64,000 nt of DNA, taken from positions 497,526 to 561,525 of the forward strand of contig NZ_VTUY01000001.1 in NCBI RefSeq assembly GCF_008364765.1, read 5' to 3'. Positions 57,721 to 64,000 of the stretch are shown here, piece after piece. Within the stretch, counting starts at the first letter, position 1; each line of letters opens with the position of its first letter. The translations under genes and the position numbers were made by a program. The notes beneath the pieces are model-generated. The model saw only the letters and a program-made list of their open reading frames with translations. It was not told where the DNA came from and ran no database searches. The stretch comes from Bacillus sp. CH30_1T (GTDB lineage: Bacteria > Bacillota > Bacilli > Bacillales > Bacillaceae_B).

Positions 57721-58515
57721 TTATGAAAGAAGTGCCCGGTCGCTGGCGAGTTTGCTTCCACGGATTCGCTGAAATTCGTGGAGAAGTCCTTCGACTGTGA
57801 GGTGTTTTTTCTCTTCTTCATTAACCTCTAATATAATCTGGCCTTTATCCATCATGATCAATCGGTTGCCAAGGTCCAGCGCCTGCTGCATATTATGGGT
57901 GACCATCAACGTGGTAAGATTATACTTTTCTACAATCTCTTTCGTCAAGTTCGTAATCAGATCCGCTCTGGCAGGATCCAATGCTGCCGTATGTTCATCC
58001 AGCAATAAGATGGACGGTTCGGTGAATGTGGCCATCAATAAAGAAAGAGCCTGTCTTTCCCCTCCTGATAGTAACCCGACCTTCGCATTCAATCGATTCT
58101 CAAGCCCGAGGTGAAGTGTTTCCAGTACTTCCTTAAAAAACACTTTCCGTTTTTTCGTCACACCCATTTTAAAGGTGCGTGTTCGATTTCTGGAATACGC
58201 CATGGCCAGGTTCTCTTCGATGGTCATAGTAGGTGCAGTGCCTGCCATGGGGTCCTGGAACACGCGACCGATAAGCTTAGATCTTTTATACTCGGACACC
58301 TTAGAAACATCATGATCGTCAATCAGAACATTTCCCACATCAGGCAGGAGTACACCGGAAACGATATTCATCAATGTCGATTTCCCGGCTCCATTGCTTC
58401 CGATAACAGTGAAGAAATCCCCAGGTTTTAAAGAGAGCTGAATGTCATCAAGGGCGATTTTTTCATCTGGTGTCCCTTCATTAAATACTTTGTGGATTCT
58501 ATTTAAGTGTAACAC
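57721..58515 (-). CDS. ABC transporter ATP-binding protein (TrpX-type importer)
   Basis: About 264 residues from the GTG at 58515 (AAAGGGTGAG upstream), overlapping the permease gene by 17 bases; an ATG at 58533 lacks a ribosome site. Walker A VIGSNGAGKSTLMNIVSG, Q-loop FQDPMAGTAPTMTIEENLAM, signature LLSGGERQALSLLMA, Walker B LLLDEHTAALDP, switch MVTHNMQQALDLGNR. Energises uptake by the permease and lipoprotein encoded upstream. Confidence 0.93.
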   Translation of the reverse strand: MLHLNRIHKVFNEGTPDEKIALDDIQLSLKPGDFFTVIGSNGAGKSTLMNIVSGVLLPDVGNVLIDDHDVSKVSEYKRSKLIGRVFQDPMAGTAPTMTIEENLAMAYSRNRTRTFKMGVTKKRKVFFKEVLETLHLGLENRLNAKVGLLSGGERQALSLLMATFTEPSILLLDEHTAALDPARADLITNLTKEIVEKYNLTTLMVTHNMQQALDLGNRLIMMDKGQIILEVNEEEKKHLTVEGLLHEFQRIRGSKLASDRALLS

Positions 58516-59518
58516 CGCTCTCACCCTTTCCATCTGCGATTGAAGATCTGTCTAATCGTTCTGACATTCGCTGCGCCTTTCGTTTCTTATCCTTGTAACG
58601 GTCCATCACTTTAGGCATGACAAGGGCAAGAATCACGATTGTCGCTGTGATAAGCTTCATATCCCCTGTTTCCAGGAAATCGACGCGAAGAGCCATGGAT
58701 ACGACTAATCGATAGATAATCGCCCCACCAATGACTGCGAGCGTCGTACGGGCGATCGTCTTAGTTCCAAACAATGCTTCACCGATGATAACCGAAGCAA
58801 GTCCGATGATAATCATCCCGATCCCCATTCCGACATCAGCAAATCTGCTATACTGGGCAATCAGTGCCCCCGACAGTGCTACCATACCATTCGATATTCC
58901 AAGACCGAGTATAATCATCAGGTTCGTATTAGCAGAGAAACTGCGGATCATCCGCTGATTATCTCCAGTCGCCCGTAATGCCAACCCGATTTCCGTTTTC
59001 AAGAAACCGTCTGTTAAAAACTTGATGACAAGCGTGATGATGATCATAATAAATAAAATGCTCCACGTTCCCGGTACAGGCTCTCCAAGCCCCACTGCCA
59101 TCCACAATTTATTGAGTGCGGCATCGATCCCGAGGGGCGACCAAAATCCTTCCACCCCTGTAAAAGCAGTATCCTGACTTAGTAATGGTACATTCGACCG
59201 CCCCATTATCCGGAGATTGATAGAATACAGGGCAATCATCATGAGAATCCCTGATAATAGGGCATTGATTTTTCCAAACGTGTGAAGTAGTCCGGTTATA
59301 CATCCTGCAACAAATCCGATGACAATCGCTGTAATGGTTGCGATGACTGGATTTACGCCACTAACAATCATGGTGGCAGCGACAGCGGCTCCCGTAACGA
59401 AGCTGCCGTCGACTGTTAAATCAGGAAAATCCAATATCCGAAAGGACAAGTAGACTCCGAGGGCCATAATAGCGTAAATGATTCCAGATTCAAAGGATGC
59501 GAATATTGCTGTTGGCAC
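58499..59518 (-). CDS. ABC transporter permease (TrpX-associated type)
   Basis: 339 residues with about 9 membrane segments (GIIYAIMALGVYLSFRILDF at the start), belonging to the branched-chain/BMP-like permease fold found with ABC_sub_bind lipoproteins. LTVDGSFVTGAAVAATMIVS and ALRATGDNQRMIRSFSANTN are characteristic. Middle gene of the operon; 16-bp gap after the lipoprotein gene. Confidence 0.91.
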   Translation of the reverse strand: MPTAIFASFESGIIYAIMALGVYLSFRILDFPDLTVDGSFVTGAAVAATMIVSGVNPVIATITAIVIGFVAGCITGLLHTFGKINALLSGILMMIALYSINLRIMGRSNVPLLSQDTAFTGVEGFWSPLGIDAALNKLWMAVGLGEPVPGTWSILFIMIIITLVIKFLTDGFLKTEIGLALRATGDNQRMIRSFSANTNLMIILGLGISNGMVALSGALIAQYSRFADVGMGIGMIIIGLASVIIGEALFGTKTIARTTLAVIGGAIIYRLVVSMALRVDFLETGDMKLITATIVILALVMPKVMDRYKDKKRKAQRMSERLDRSSIADGKGESGVTLK

Positions 59519-59534
59519 GAATCATCATCCTCTC

Positions 59535-60542
59535 TTATTTCTCTTCGTAAAACTCTCCTAAATCAGACCACGCATCCTGAACTTCTACACCTTGCTCTTC
59601 TGCAGCTTGCTTATTGATCATTAACTTAAAGTTCTTTGGATACTCAACATTGATTTCAGAAGTTTTCTTTTCACCTTTTAAAATTTTTGCAGCCATTAGG
59701 CCTGTTTCGTAACCAAGATCTTCATAGCTGAATCCACTAGCTGCTATCGCACCTTTTTTCATTGAATCCAGTTCACCCACAAATAGAGGGATATCTTTAT
59801 CATTTGCTACACTGATGACAGATTCCAATGCAGATACAACGGTATTATCAGTAGGAATGTAAATGGCATCCACACGACCAACCAGGGATTCTGCCGCTTG
59901 TTTTACATCTGCTGACGTAGATACAGAAGCTTCAACTACCTTCGATCCCTTTTCTTCAACAAGCTTCTTCACTTCCTCAGCCTGTACAACGGAGTTTTGT
60001 TCACCTGAATTATAGATAACTCCAATATTTTTCGCTTTCATTTCATCCGTAATAAATGAAATCGTTTTAGAAATCGCTTCAGGGTGTGTATCCGTCGTTC
60101 CAGTAATATTTTCACCTGGCTCTTCGAAAGATTTCACTAATTCAGCACCAACTGGATCGGTTACTGACGTAAAGACGATTGGAATTTCCTTTGTAGCATT
60201 TAATGCGTGCTGAGCACTTGGGGTTGAGTTTGCAAAGATGAGGTCGACACCATCACCAACGAAGTTCTTGGCGATCGTTTGTGAATTTGTAGGATCCCCT
60301 TGAGCAATTTGAACATCAAACTTTACATTCTTGCCTTCTTCAAGACCGTTTTCAGCCAAAGCCTTCTTAAAACCTTCAAATGCTGCATCTAAAGAAGGAT
60401 GTTCCACAATCTGGGTTACCCCGATCACATATTGCTTTTCACCATCTTCTCCACCTGAGCTTGTATCACTACCACAGCCCGCTAAAAACAGCATTCCCAT
60501 CATCATAGAGATGACAACAAGTAATAAACTCTTCTTCTTCAC
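59535..60542 (-). CDS. ABC transporter substrate-binding lipoprotein (TrpX/ABC_sub_bind family)
   Basis: 335 residues from a GTG with GGGGG upstream. Lipoprotein signal KSLLLVVISMMMGMLFLAGC with the lipobox LAGC at ~19-22, then a Ser/Gly linker and a periplasmic-binding fold (YVIGVTQIVEHPSLDAAFEG, IPIVFTSVTDPVGAELVKSF, IYIPTDNTVVSALESVISVA). This family includes the streptococcal tryptophan importer TrpX. Sharing a promoter design with the phenylalanine dehydrogenase operon suggests an aromatic amino acid or related acid as substrate. Confidence 0.9.
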   Translation of the reverse strand: MKKKSLLLVVISMMMGMLFLAGCGSDTSSGGEDGEKQYVIGVTQIVEHPSLDAAFEGFKKALAENGLEEGKNVKFDVQIAQGDPTNSQTIAKNFVGDGVDLIFANSTPSAQHALNATKEIPIVFTSVTDPVGAELVKSFEEPGENITGTTDTHPEAISKTISFITDEMKAKNIGVIYNSGEQNSVVQAEEVKKLVEEKGSKVVEASVSTSADVKQAAESLVGRVDAIYIPTDNTVVSALESVISVANDKDIPLFVGELDSMKKGAIAASGFSYEDLGYETGLMAAKILKGEKKTSEINVEYPKNFKLMINKQAAEEQGVEVQDAWSDLGEFYEEK

Positions 60543-60624
60543 AGAAATCCCCCTTTTTCTCTTCCTGATATATGATCAGTAGTCTGGTAGACTAGCAAAT
60601 CCAAGTATGATAAAAATCATCACC

Positions 60625-60671
60625 AACGTAAATACAACGTTATATTATCACTCCTGTCACAAAATAGTCAA
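60625..60671 (-). promoter_or_regulatory. Promoter and operator of the ABC importer operon
   Basis: TTGACT-18 bp-TAATAT (60671-60642) followed by AACGTTGTATTTACGTT (60641-60625). ATTGACTATTT and CGTTGTATTTACGTT are separated by 22 bases exactly as in the promoter at 57363-57409. Confidence 0.75.
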
Positions 60672-60672
60672 T

Positions 60673-60687
60673 AATATTCCGAAAATT
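60673..60687 (-). promoter_or_regulatory. CodY-like box upstream of the ABC importer promoter
   Basis: AATTTTCGGAATATT matches AATTTTCWGAAAATT at 13 of 15, directly upstream of the -35 element. Confidence 0.55.
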
Positions 60688-60948
60688 TAAAAATTAATAC
60701 TAGTATAGACGGTATTGTTGATGATTTCTAGAGGATTTGCGGGAAAATATTTTTGTTATGGGGTTGGTGAACGTGATGAGGAGTACAGATTTTAAAATAT
60801 TTGATGGATATTGGGACTTGGCGATTGGTGGGGAATGCTGAAACAAATCGTTAAATGGTCTCTTTAATAACGGTTTCTATGAAAATCCAGCTTAATTAAT
60901 GGTTTCCTACTATAGTATTCCCCTTCGAATCTCTCTTTTTTACTTGTT
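60688..60948. other. Intergenic stretch, nothing firm
   Basis: About 260 bases upstream of the ABC importer promoter without a supportable gene or strong dyad; it ends in the 21-bp array. Confidence 0.35.
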
Positions 60949-61011
60949 GTGCCAGAATCTAGTAAACTTGTGCCACTTTTATCTAAACTTGTGCCAAATT
61001 GAAAACACCAC
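60949..61011. repeat. 21-bp phased tandem array, three units
   Basis: Units start at 60949, 60970 and 60991, each with GTGCCA and the first two ending AAACTT; the exact 21-bp period and core match the array at 32597-32680. It lies just past the terminator of the nitronate monooxygenase gene. Confidence 0.82.
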
Positions 61012-61012
61012 A

Positions 61013-61050
61013 GTAAAAAAGACACTTCCCCAATAAAGGAAATGCGCCTT
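61013..61050 (-). terminator. Terminator of the nitronate monooxygenase gene
   Basis: AAGGCGCATTTCC and GGGGAAGTGTCTT pair at 12 of 13 positions (several G-T), followed by TTTTT on the minus strand. Confidence 0.7.
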
Positions 61051-61064
61051 TTCACAACAATCTA

Positions 61065-62021
61065 TTAAGATCCCACACTACTACCTGATAGCTTCCTGAA
61101 AATCCCCTGGGCATCGTTCATCATTCTCTCAACCAATTCCTTCACCGTCGGGACATCCGATACTAGACCGGACACCTGGCCACCGTTGATAAATCCTTGA
61201 TCCAACTTCCCTTCAAGTGCTCCAACACGATGATAATCTTCTGAGGTCATTTGACTGAACTCTTCAAGAGCGACCCCCTCTTGTTCTTTTTGAATCAATT
61301 GTGCGGCATAAGCCGTTTTCATAACCCTTCTAACCCTTCCGACAGAACGACCGACGATGACGGTGCTATCATCTTTTGCTTCCACTAGTGTCGTTTTATA
61401 GTTTTCATGAAAAGGAGCTTCCTGGGTAGCGATGAATCGTGTACCCATTTGCACACCACTGGCACCAAGGGCAAGCATGGAAGCGAGTCCCCTGCCATCA
61501 CCGATTCCTCCTGCTGCAACCACTGGAATGCCCACGGTATCGACGAGTTGTGGAATAAGGGCAAGCGTTGTCGTTTCAAGATTGGAGTTGATCCCTGCAG
61601 CCTCATATCCTTCTGCCACGATCACATCTGCACCGGCGTCTTCCGCTTTCTTTCCTTGCTTTTTCGAAGCGACGACACAGATCACTTTTACGTTGTGTTC
61701 ATGAAAATAGGGAATGAGCGGGGCAGGATTTCCTGCTGATAAGGAAACGACCGGTATTCCATGTGTCATCACTAAGCGGATCATCTCTTCCAAGTGAGGA
61801 GTGATAGAGATTGGGATGTTTAGAGCGAAAGGCTTACTGGTTCTCTTTTTCGTCTCCACGATGATCTTCTCCACTTCCTCCACGCCCATGGTGCCGACTC
61901 CGATTGTACCGAGTGCCCCGGCCTCCGAAATTGCCGCCGTCAAGGAGGCGTTGCTGATGTTCCCCATGCCACCTTGAATGATTGGATATTTTATATGTAA
62001 TACGTTCGTTATGTTATTCAT
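61065..62021 (-). CDS. Nitronate monooxygenase / FabK-like FMN enzyme
   Basis: 318 residues, TIM-barrel FMN protein. Motifs: YPIIQGGMGNISNASLTAAI at the start, LGTIGVGTMG, GADVIVAEGYEAAGINSN (usual E-(G/A)-x-E-A-G-G/H region), VVAAGGIGDGRGLASMLALG, and ASGVQMGTRFIATQEAPFH. Oxidises nitronates or, in FabK relatives, reduces enoyl-ACP; motifs alone do not separate these. Monocistronic. Confidence 0.87.
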   Translation of the reverse strand: MNNITNVLHIKYPIIQGGMGNISNASLTAAISEAGALGTIGVGTMGVEEVEKIIVETKKRTSKPFALNIPISITPHLEEMIRLVMTHGIPVVSLSAGNPAPLIPYFHEHNVKVICVVASKKQGKKAEDAGADVIVAEGYEAAGINSNLETTTLALIPQLVDTVGIPVVAAGGIGDGRGLASMLALGASGVQMGTRFIATQEAPFHENYKTTLVEAKDDSTVIVGRSVGRVRRVMKTAYAAQLIQKEQEGVALEEFSQMTSEDYHRVGALEGKLDQGFINGGQVSGLVSDVPTVKELVERMMNDAQGIFRKLSGSSVGS

Positions 62022-62109
62022 TATAATCCCCCTTCGTTAAATTAATGTTATACTTTTTGGAATTGTACGACAAGTGCCGAAAAGCATTTCCATCAATTTG
62101 AATTTTTTA

Positions 62110-62177
62110 TTGACATTTCATTCCAAAACACATATTCTAAAATTACTACTTTGTAAAACAAGGTAGTTGTGTTTTAC
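62110..62177 (+). promoter_or_regulatory. Promoter and dyad of the PadR-DUF1129 operon
   Basis: TTGACA-17 bp-TATTCT at 62110-62138, then GTAAAACA-N9-TGTTTTAC (62153-62177) just downstream of the predicted start. The dyad is a likely autoregulatory PadR operator. Confidence 0.65.
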
Positions 62178-62220
62178 ATCAGTACCTTGTATTGCAATGT
62201 ATTAAAAAAGGAGGCACTAT

Positions 62221-62556
62221 ATGTCTATCCGCAGTCAGCTATTAAAGGGTATATTAGATGGTTGCGTCCTATCTGTGATTGAAAAAGAGCCGATCTACGG
62301 ATATGAACTTTCTAAAAAATTGCAGTCTTCCGGTTTACAGGATGTGAGCGAAGGGACCATTTATCCAGTGTTGTTACGACTTCAGAAAAGTAACCTGATC
62401 CGTGGGGAAATGCAGCCATCTGATTCCGGACCTAACCGAAAATACTATTATTTAACAGAAGAAGGACATTCAGCACTCTCTGATATATCAAGAGAATGGG
62501 AACAAATCGTATCACCCGTCACAGCACTATTAAAAAGGGGGAGCCATGATGATTGA
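62221..62556 (+). CDS. PadR family transcriptional regulator
   Basis: 111 residues. Winged-helix PadR pattern: QLLKGILDGCVLSVIEKEPI, YGYELSKKLQSSGLQDVSEG, TIYPVLLRLQKSNLIRGEM, NRKYYYLTEEGHSALSDI. AAAGGAGG lies upstream. Short PadR proteins of this type commonly pair with a DUF1129 membrane protein gene, as here (overlapping genes), and repress their own operon in response to membrane or drug stress. Confidence 0.92.
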   Translation: MSIRSQLLKGILDGCVLSVIEKEPIYGYELSKKLQSSGLQDVSEGTIYPVLLRLQKSNLIRGEMQPSDSGPNRKYYYLTEEGHSALSDISREWEQIVSPVTALLKRGSHDD

Positions 62557-63214
62557 AGCAAAGCAGTTAATTGAATTGAACAATCAAAAACGAACAGGAT
62601 TGTCGGAAGAGAACGAAAAGTATTATTCGGATTTCCTGATATACATGCGCCTACAACTTTCATTATCGGAACAGCGGACCGAGGAAATATTAATGGAAAT
62701 CCTGGATCATATTATTGACGGGCAGCGTGAAGGGAAAACAGCCAGAATGATTTTAGGGGATGATCCTAAGGCTTACGCTGATGATATCATCGAACAGCTT
62801 CCTAATGAAAAGAAGAGAAGTATCGTGGCATTCGTATCATCTTTAGCCATTAACTTATTGGGGTACTTCATGATAATTCGAGGACTCTTATTATTGATTG
62901 GGCCGATGTTTAAAGAAATAAGCAGTGAAGTATATCCAGTCACTTCCGGCATATTGGCACTTATCACCTTCATTTCCAGTTTGATTGGGGTAAAAATCAT
63001 TTTCTCGATCATTAAACATTCTTTATTTAAGGAGAAACAAACCCCTGTGAAAGATTCCATTAAAGCAGGTACAATGGGTATGGTATCGATGGGCATCATA
63101 ATTTGCGCTACTTACTTCCTGCCTGACCTTGGTCCATCTTTCCTTTTTCCGTGGTATGCTTCTTTAATTTCCGGGGCATCATTATTTGGTATTTCTTATC
63201 TTCTGAAAAAATAG
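62546..63214 (+). CDS. DUF1129-type membrane protein
   Basis: 222 residues. A soluble helical N-terminus (~1-85, MRLQLSLSEQRTEEILMEIL and ILGDDPKAYADDIIEQLP) resembles the DUF1129/HAAS region, followed by about five membrane segments (IVAFVSSLAINLLGYFMIIR onward). The function is unknown. The ATG overlaps the PadR gene by 11 bases, so the pair is translated together. Confidence 0.83.
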   Translation: MMIEAKQLIELNNQKRTGLSEENEKYYSDFLIYMRLQLSLSEQRTEEILMEILDHIIDGQREGKTARMILGDDPKAYADDIIEQLPNEKKRSIVAFVSSLAINLLGYFMIIRGLLLLIGPMFKEISSEVYPVTSGILALITFISSLIGVKIIFSIIKHSLFKEKQTPVKDSIKAGTMGMVSMGIIICATYFLPDLGPSFLFPWYASLISGASLFGISYLLKK

Positions 63215-63227
63215 AGGTCCGTCCCTC

Positions 63228-63260
63228 AAAAAACCACTTGCCAAACCGGCAAGTGGTTTT
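63228..63260. terminator. Bidirectional terminator between DUF1129 and PaaX-type genes
   Basis: CCACTTGCC-aaacc-GGCAAGTGG with A/T runs on both sides. A lone AGGTCCGTCCC copy (63215-63225) lies directly to its left. Confidence 0.88.
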
Positions 63261-63262
63261 GA

Positions 63263-64000
63263 TCAGTCTAATAATAATGGGTGCGTCATGACGTTGTAGC
63301 TCAGGTCTTTGTTTTTCAGTTCGTTGCCGTCTTCGAATACACTTTCGAAGAATCGAGAGGCTGGTTCTGCAAGTTCTTTGTAGTATTCTCCGAAGAGCGA
63401 GGCTGCGTGCGCCCCGAGCCATTTTTTAGGCAGGAGTTCTTCAGGTAGACCAGGATCCACAAAGAGGAATTTACGGTATTCGTGGACGAGCTTCGTTCTT
63501 TCCACGAAGCATTCGGCATCGGTCATTTGCCCTTTCCCGATTTTACTCTTATCAATCATGTATTGTTGACTGTAATGGGAAATGAATTCCTGGTACCGAT
63601 CATTGATCTCATTCAGGTCCCAGCTTTTTTCGATCAACCGTTGATTCTCATGTGGACCTTCGTATTCGGCGATGAAGAAATCGACGTACTCTTTAATATC
63701 GTATTTTCCAATCAGGGATTGTACTTGTTTTTCCAGATTGTTAGGAGAGATCCAAGTACTCGTCGAAAGGGTTCCAAAGCCGCTCCAGACCAGTTCTTTC
63801 CTCAGTTCGTCCCGGATGCTCCTTATTTCTTCAGGGATCGAGTACATAAGGATTCTCCATTTACCGTCCCATTGTTCAGGCTTCAGCTTGAATATCCTGT
63901 TTGCCGCTTCTTCCATTCGGATCACGCCGCGTTCTGTGAGGGAGTAGTAGCTTTTGTTCCCTTGTTTCTCTGCCTGGACCCAACCTTGCTTATTCATTCT
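63263..64000 (-). CDS. paaX: PaaX family transcriptional regulator, N-terminus beyond window
   Basis: At least 245 residues; the frame stays open to the edge and begins in the wing of the N-terminal winged helix (NKQGWVQAEKQGNKSYYSLT), so the start lies to the right. The PaaX central domain (WDGKWRILMYSIPEEIRSIR, LVWSGFGTLSTSTWISPNN) and C-terminal domain (WLGAHAASLFGEYYKELAEP) are recognisable. PaaX represses phenylacetate (paa) genes and is relieved by phenylacetyl-CoA. A paa cluster may lie just outside the window. Confidence 0.87.
   Translation of the reverse strand, partial: RMNKQGWVQAEKQGNKSYYSLTERGVIRMEEAANRIFKLKPEQWDGKWRILMYSIPEEIRSIRDELRKELVWSGFGTLSTSTWISPNNLEKQVQSLIGKYDIKEYVDFFIAEYEGPHENQRLIEKSWDLNEINDRYQEFISHYSQQYMIDKSKIGKGQMTDAECFVERTKLVHEYRKFLFVDPGLPEELLPKKWLGAHAASLFGEYYKELAEPASRFFESVFEDGNELKNKDLSYNVMTHPLLLD

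Noticed and set aside
60864..61055. 63-residue minus-strand open frame with Gly-Thr-Ser repeats
   Set aside because: Covers the second 21-bp array and the monooxygenase terminator, with no family and no good start; an artefact of the repeat.

Overview
The window looks like a chromosomal segment of a low-to-mid GC Bacillaceae (Bacillus / Rossellomorea type). Support comes from Bacillus-style gene sets (yeeI, gntKP, hom-thrC-thrB, ilv-leu, yfmL, yjcD), AAGGAGG ribosome sites, a T-box leader, and CcpA (cre) and CodY-like sites. No rRNA, tRNA, phage, IS transposase or CRISPR array was seen. This was read by eye, so family names rest on motif recognition and not on a search.

Layout, left to right. 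1-3.0 kb: a protein cut by the window edge, behind an ATP-grasp ligase. 3.2-4.0 kb: yeeI. 4.1-8.2 kb: gluconate kinase and permease, divergent from an RpiR-type regulator with a cre site between them. 8.8-10.2 kb: a sodium:solute symporter. 10.2-15.0 kb: class III aminotransferase, YjiH membrane protein and a sigma-54 activator, with a clear -24/-12 promoter before yjiH. 15.2-17.2 kb: kynureninase and kynurenine formamidase. 17.2-17.9 kb: a type I toxin-antitoxin locus with a LexA-like box, and a 46-residue membrane protein. 18-28 kb: UvrD-like helicase, GNAT, amidohydrolase, DEAD-box helicase, histidine kinase and antiporter, with several repeats and a tandem structured-RNA candidate. 28.7-32.4 kb: AbrB-like regulator and the hom-thrC-thrB operon. 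32.7-45.3 kb: a branched-chain amino acid operon (ilvE-ilvD-[T-box]-ilvB-ilvN-ilvC-leuA-leuB-leuC-leuD-threonine dehydratase). 45.7-57.4 kb: an aromatic amino acid catabolic cluster. 57.7-60.5 kb: an ABC importer. 61-64 kb: nitronate monooxygenase, PadR/DUF1129 pair, and a PaaX-type regulator running off the right edge.

How the genes fit together. The 45.7-57.4 kb block can take phenylalanine to phenylpyruvate (phenylalanine dehydrogenase), then probably to phenylacetyl-CoA (2-oxoacid dehydrogenase complex) and phenylacetate (thioesterase). It can also take tyrosine-derived 4-hydroxyphenylpyruvate through homogentisate to fumarate and acetoacetate. The ABC importer shares an almost superimposable promoter with this block, and PaaX lies next door, so uptake and degradation of aromatic amino acids are probably coordinated. 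The kynurenine genes add a tryptophan branch.

Non-coding highlights: (a) an 11-mer, AGGTCCGTCCC, in 13 copies, seven in coding sequence in several frames and others as hairpin pairs at gene ends, a layout like DNA uptake sequences; (b) a LexA-boxed type I toxin-antitoxin; (c) a tandem pair of structured elements with covarying stems; (d) three copies of a ~125-bp hairpin repeat with covarying arms, one nested inside a ~620-bp element with 16-bp terminal inverted repeats; (e) two families of exactly 20-bp and 21-bp phased intergenic arrays.
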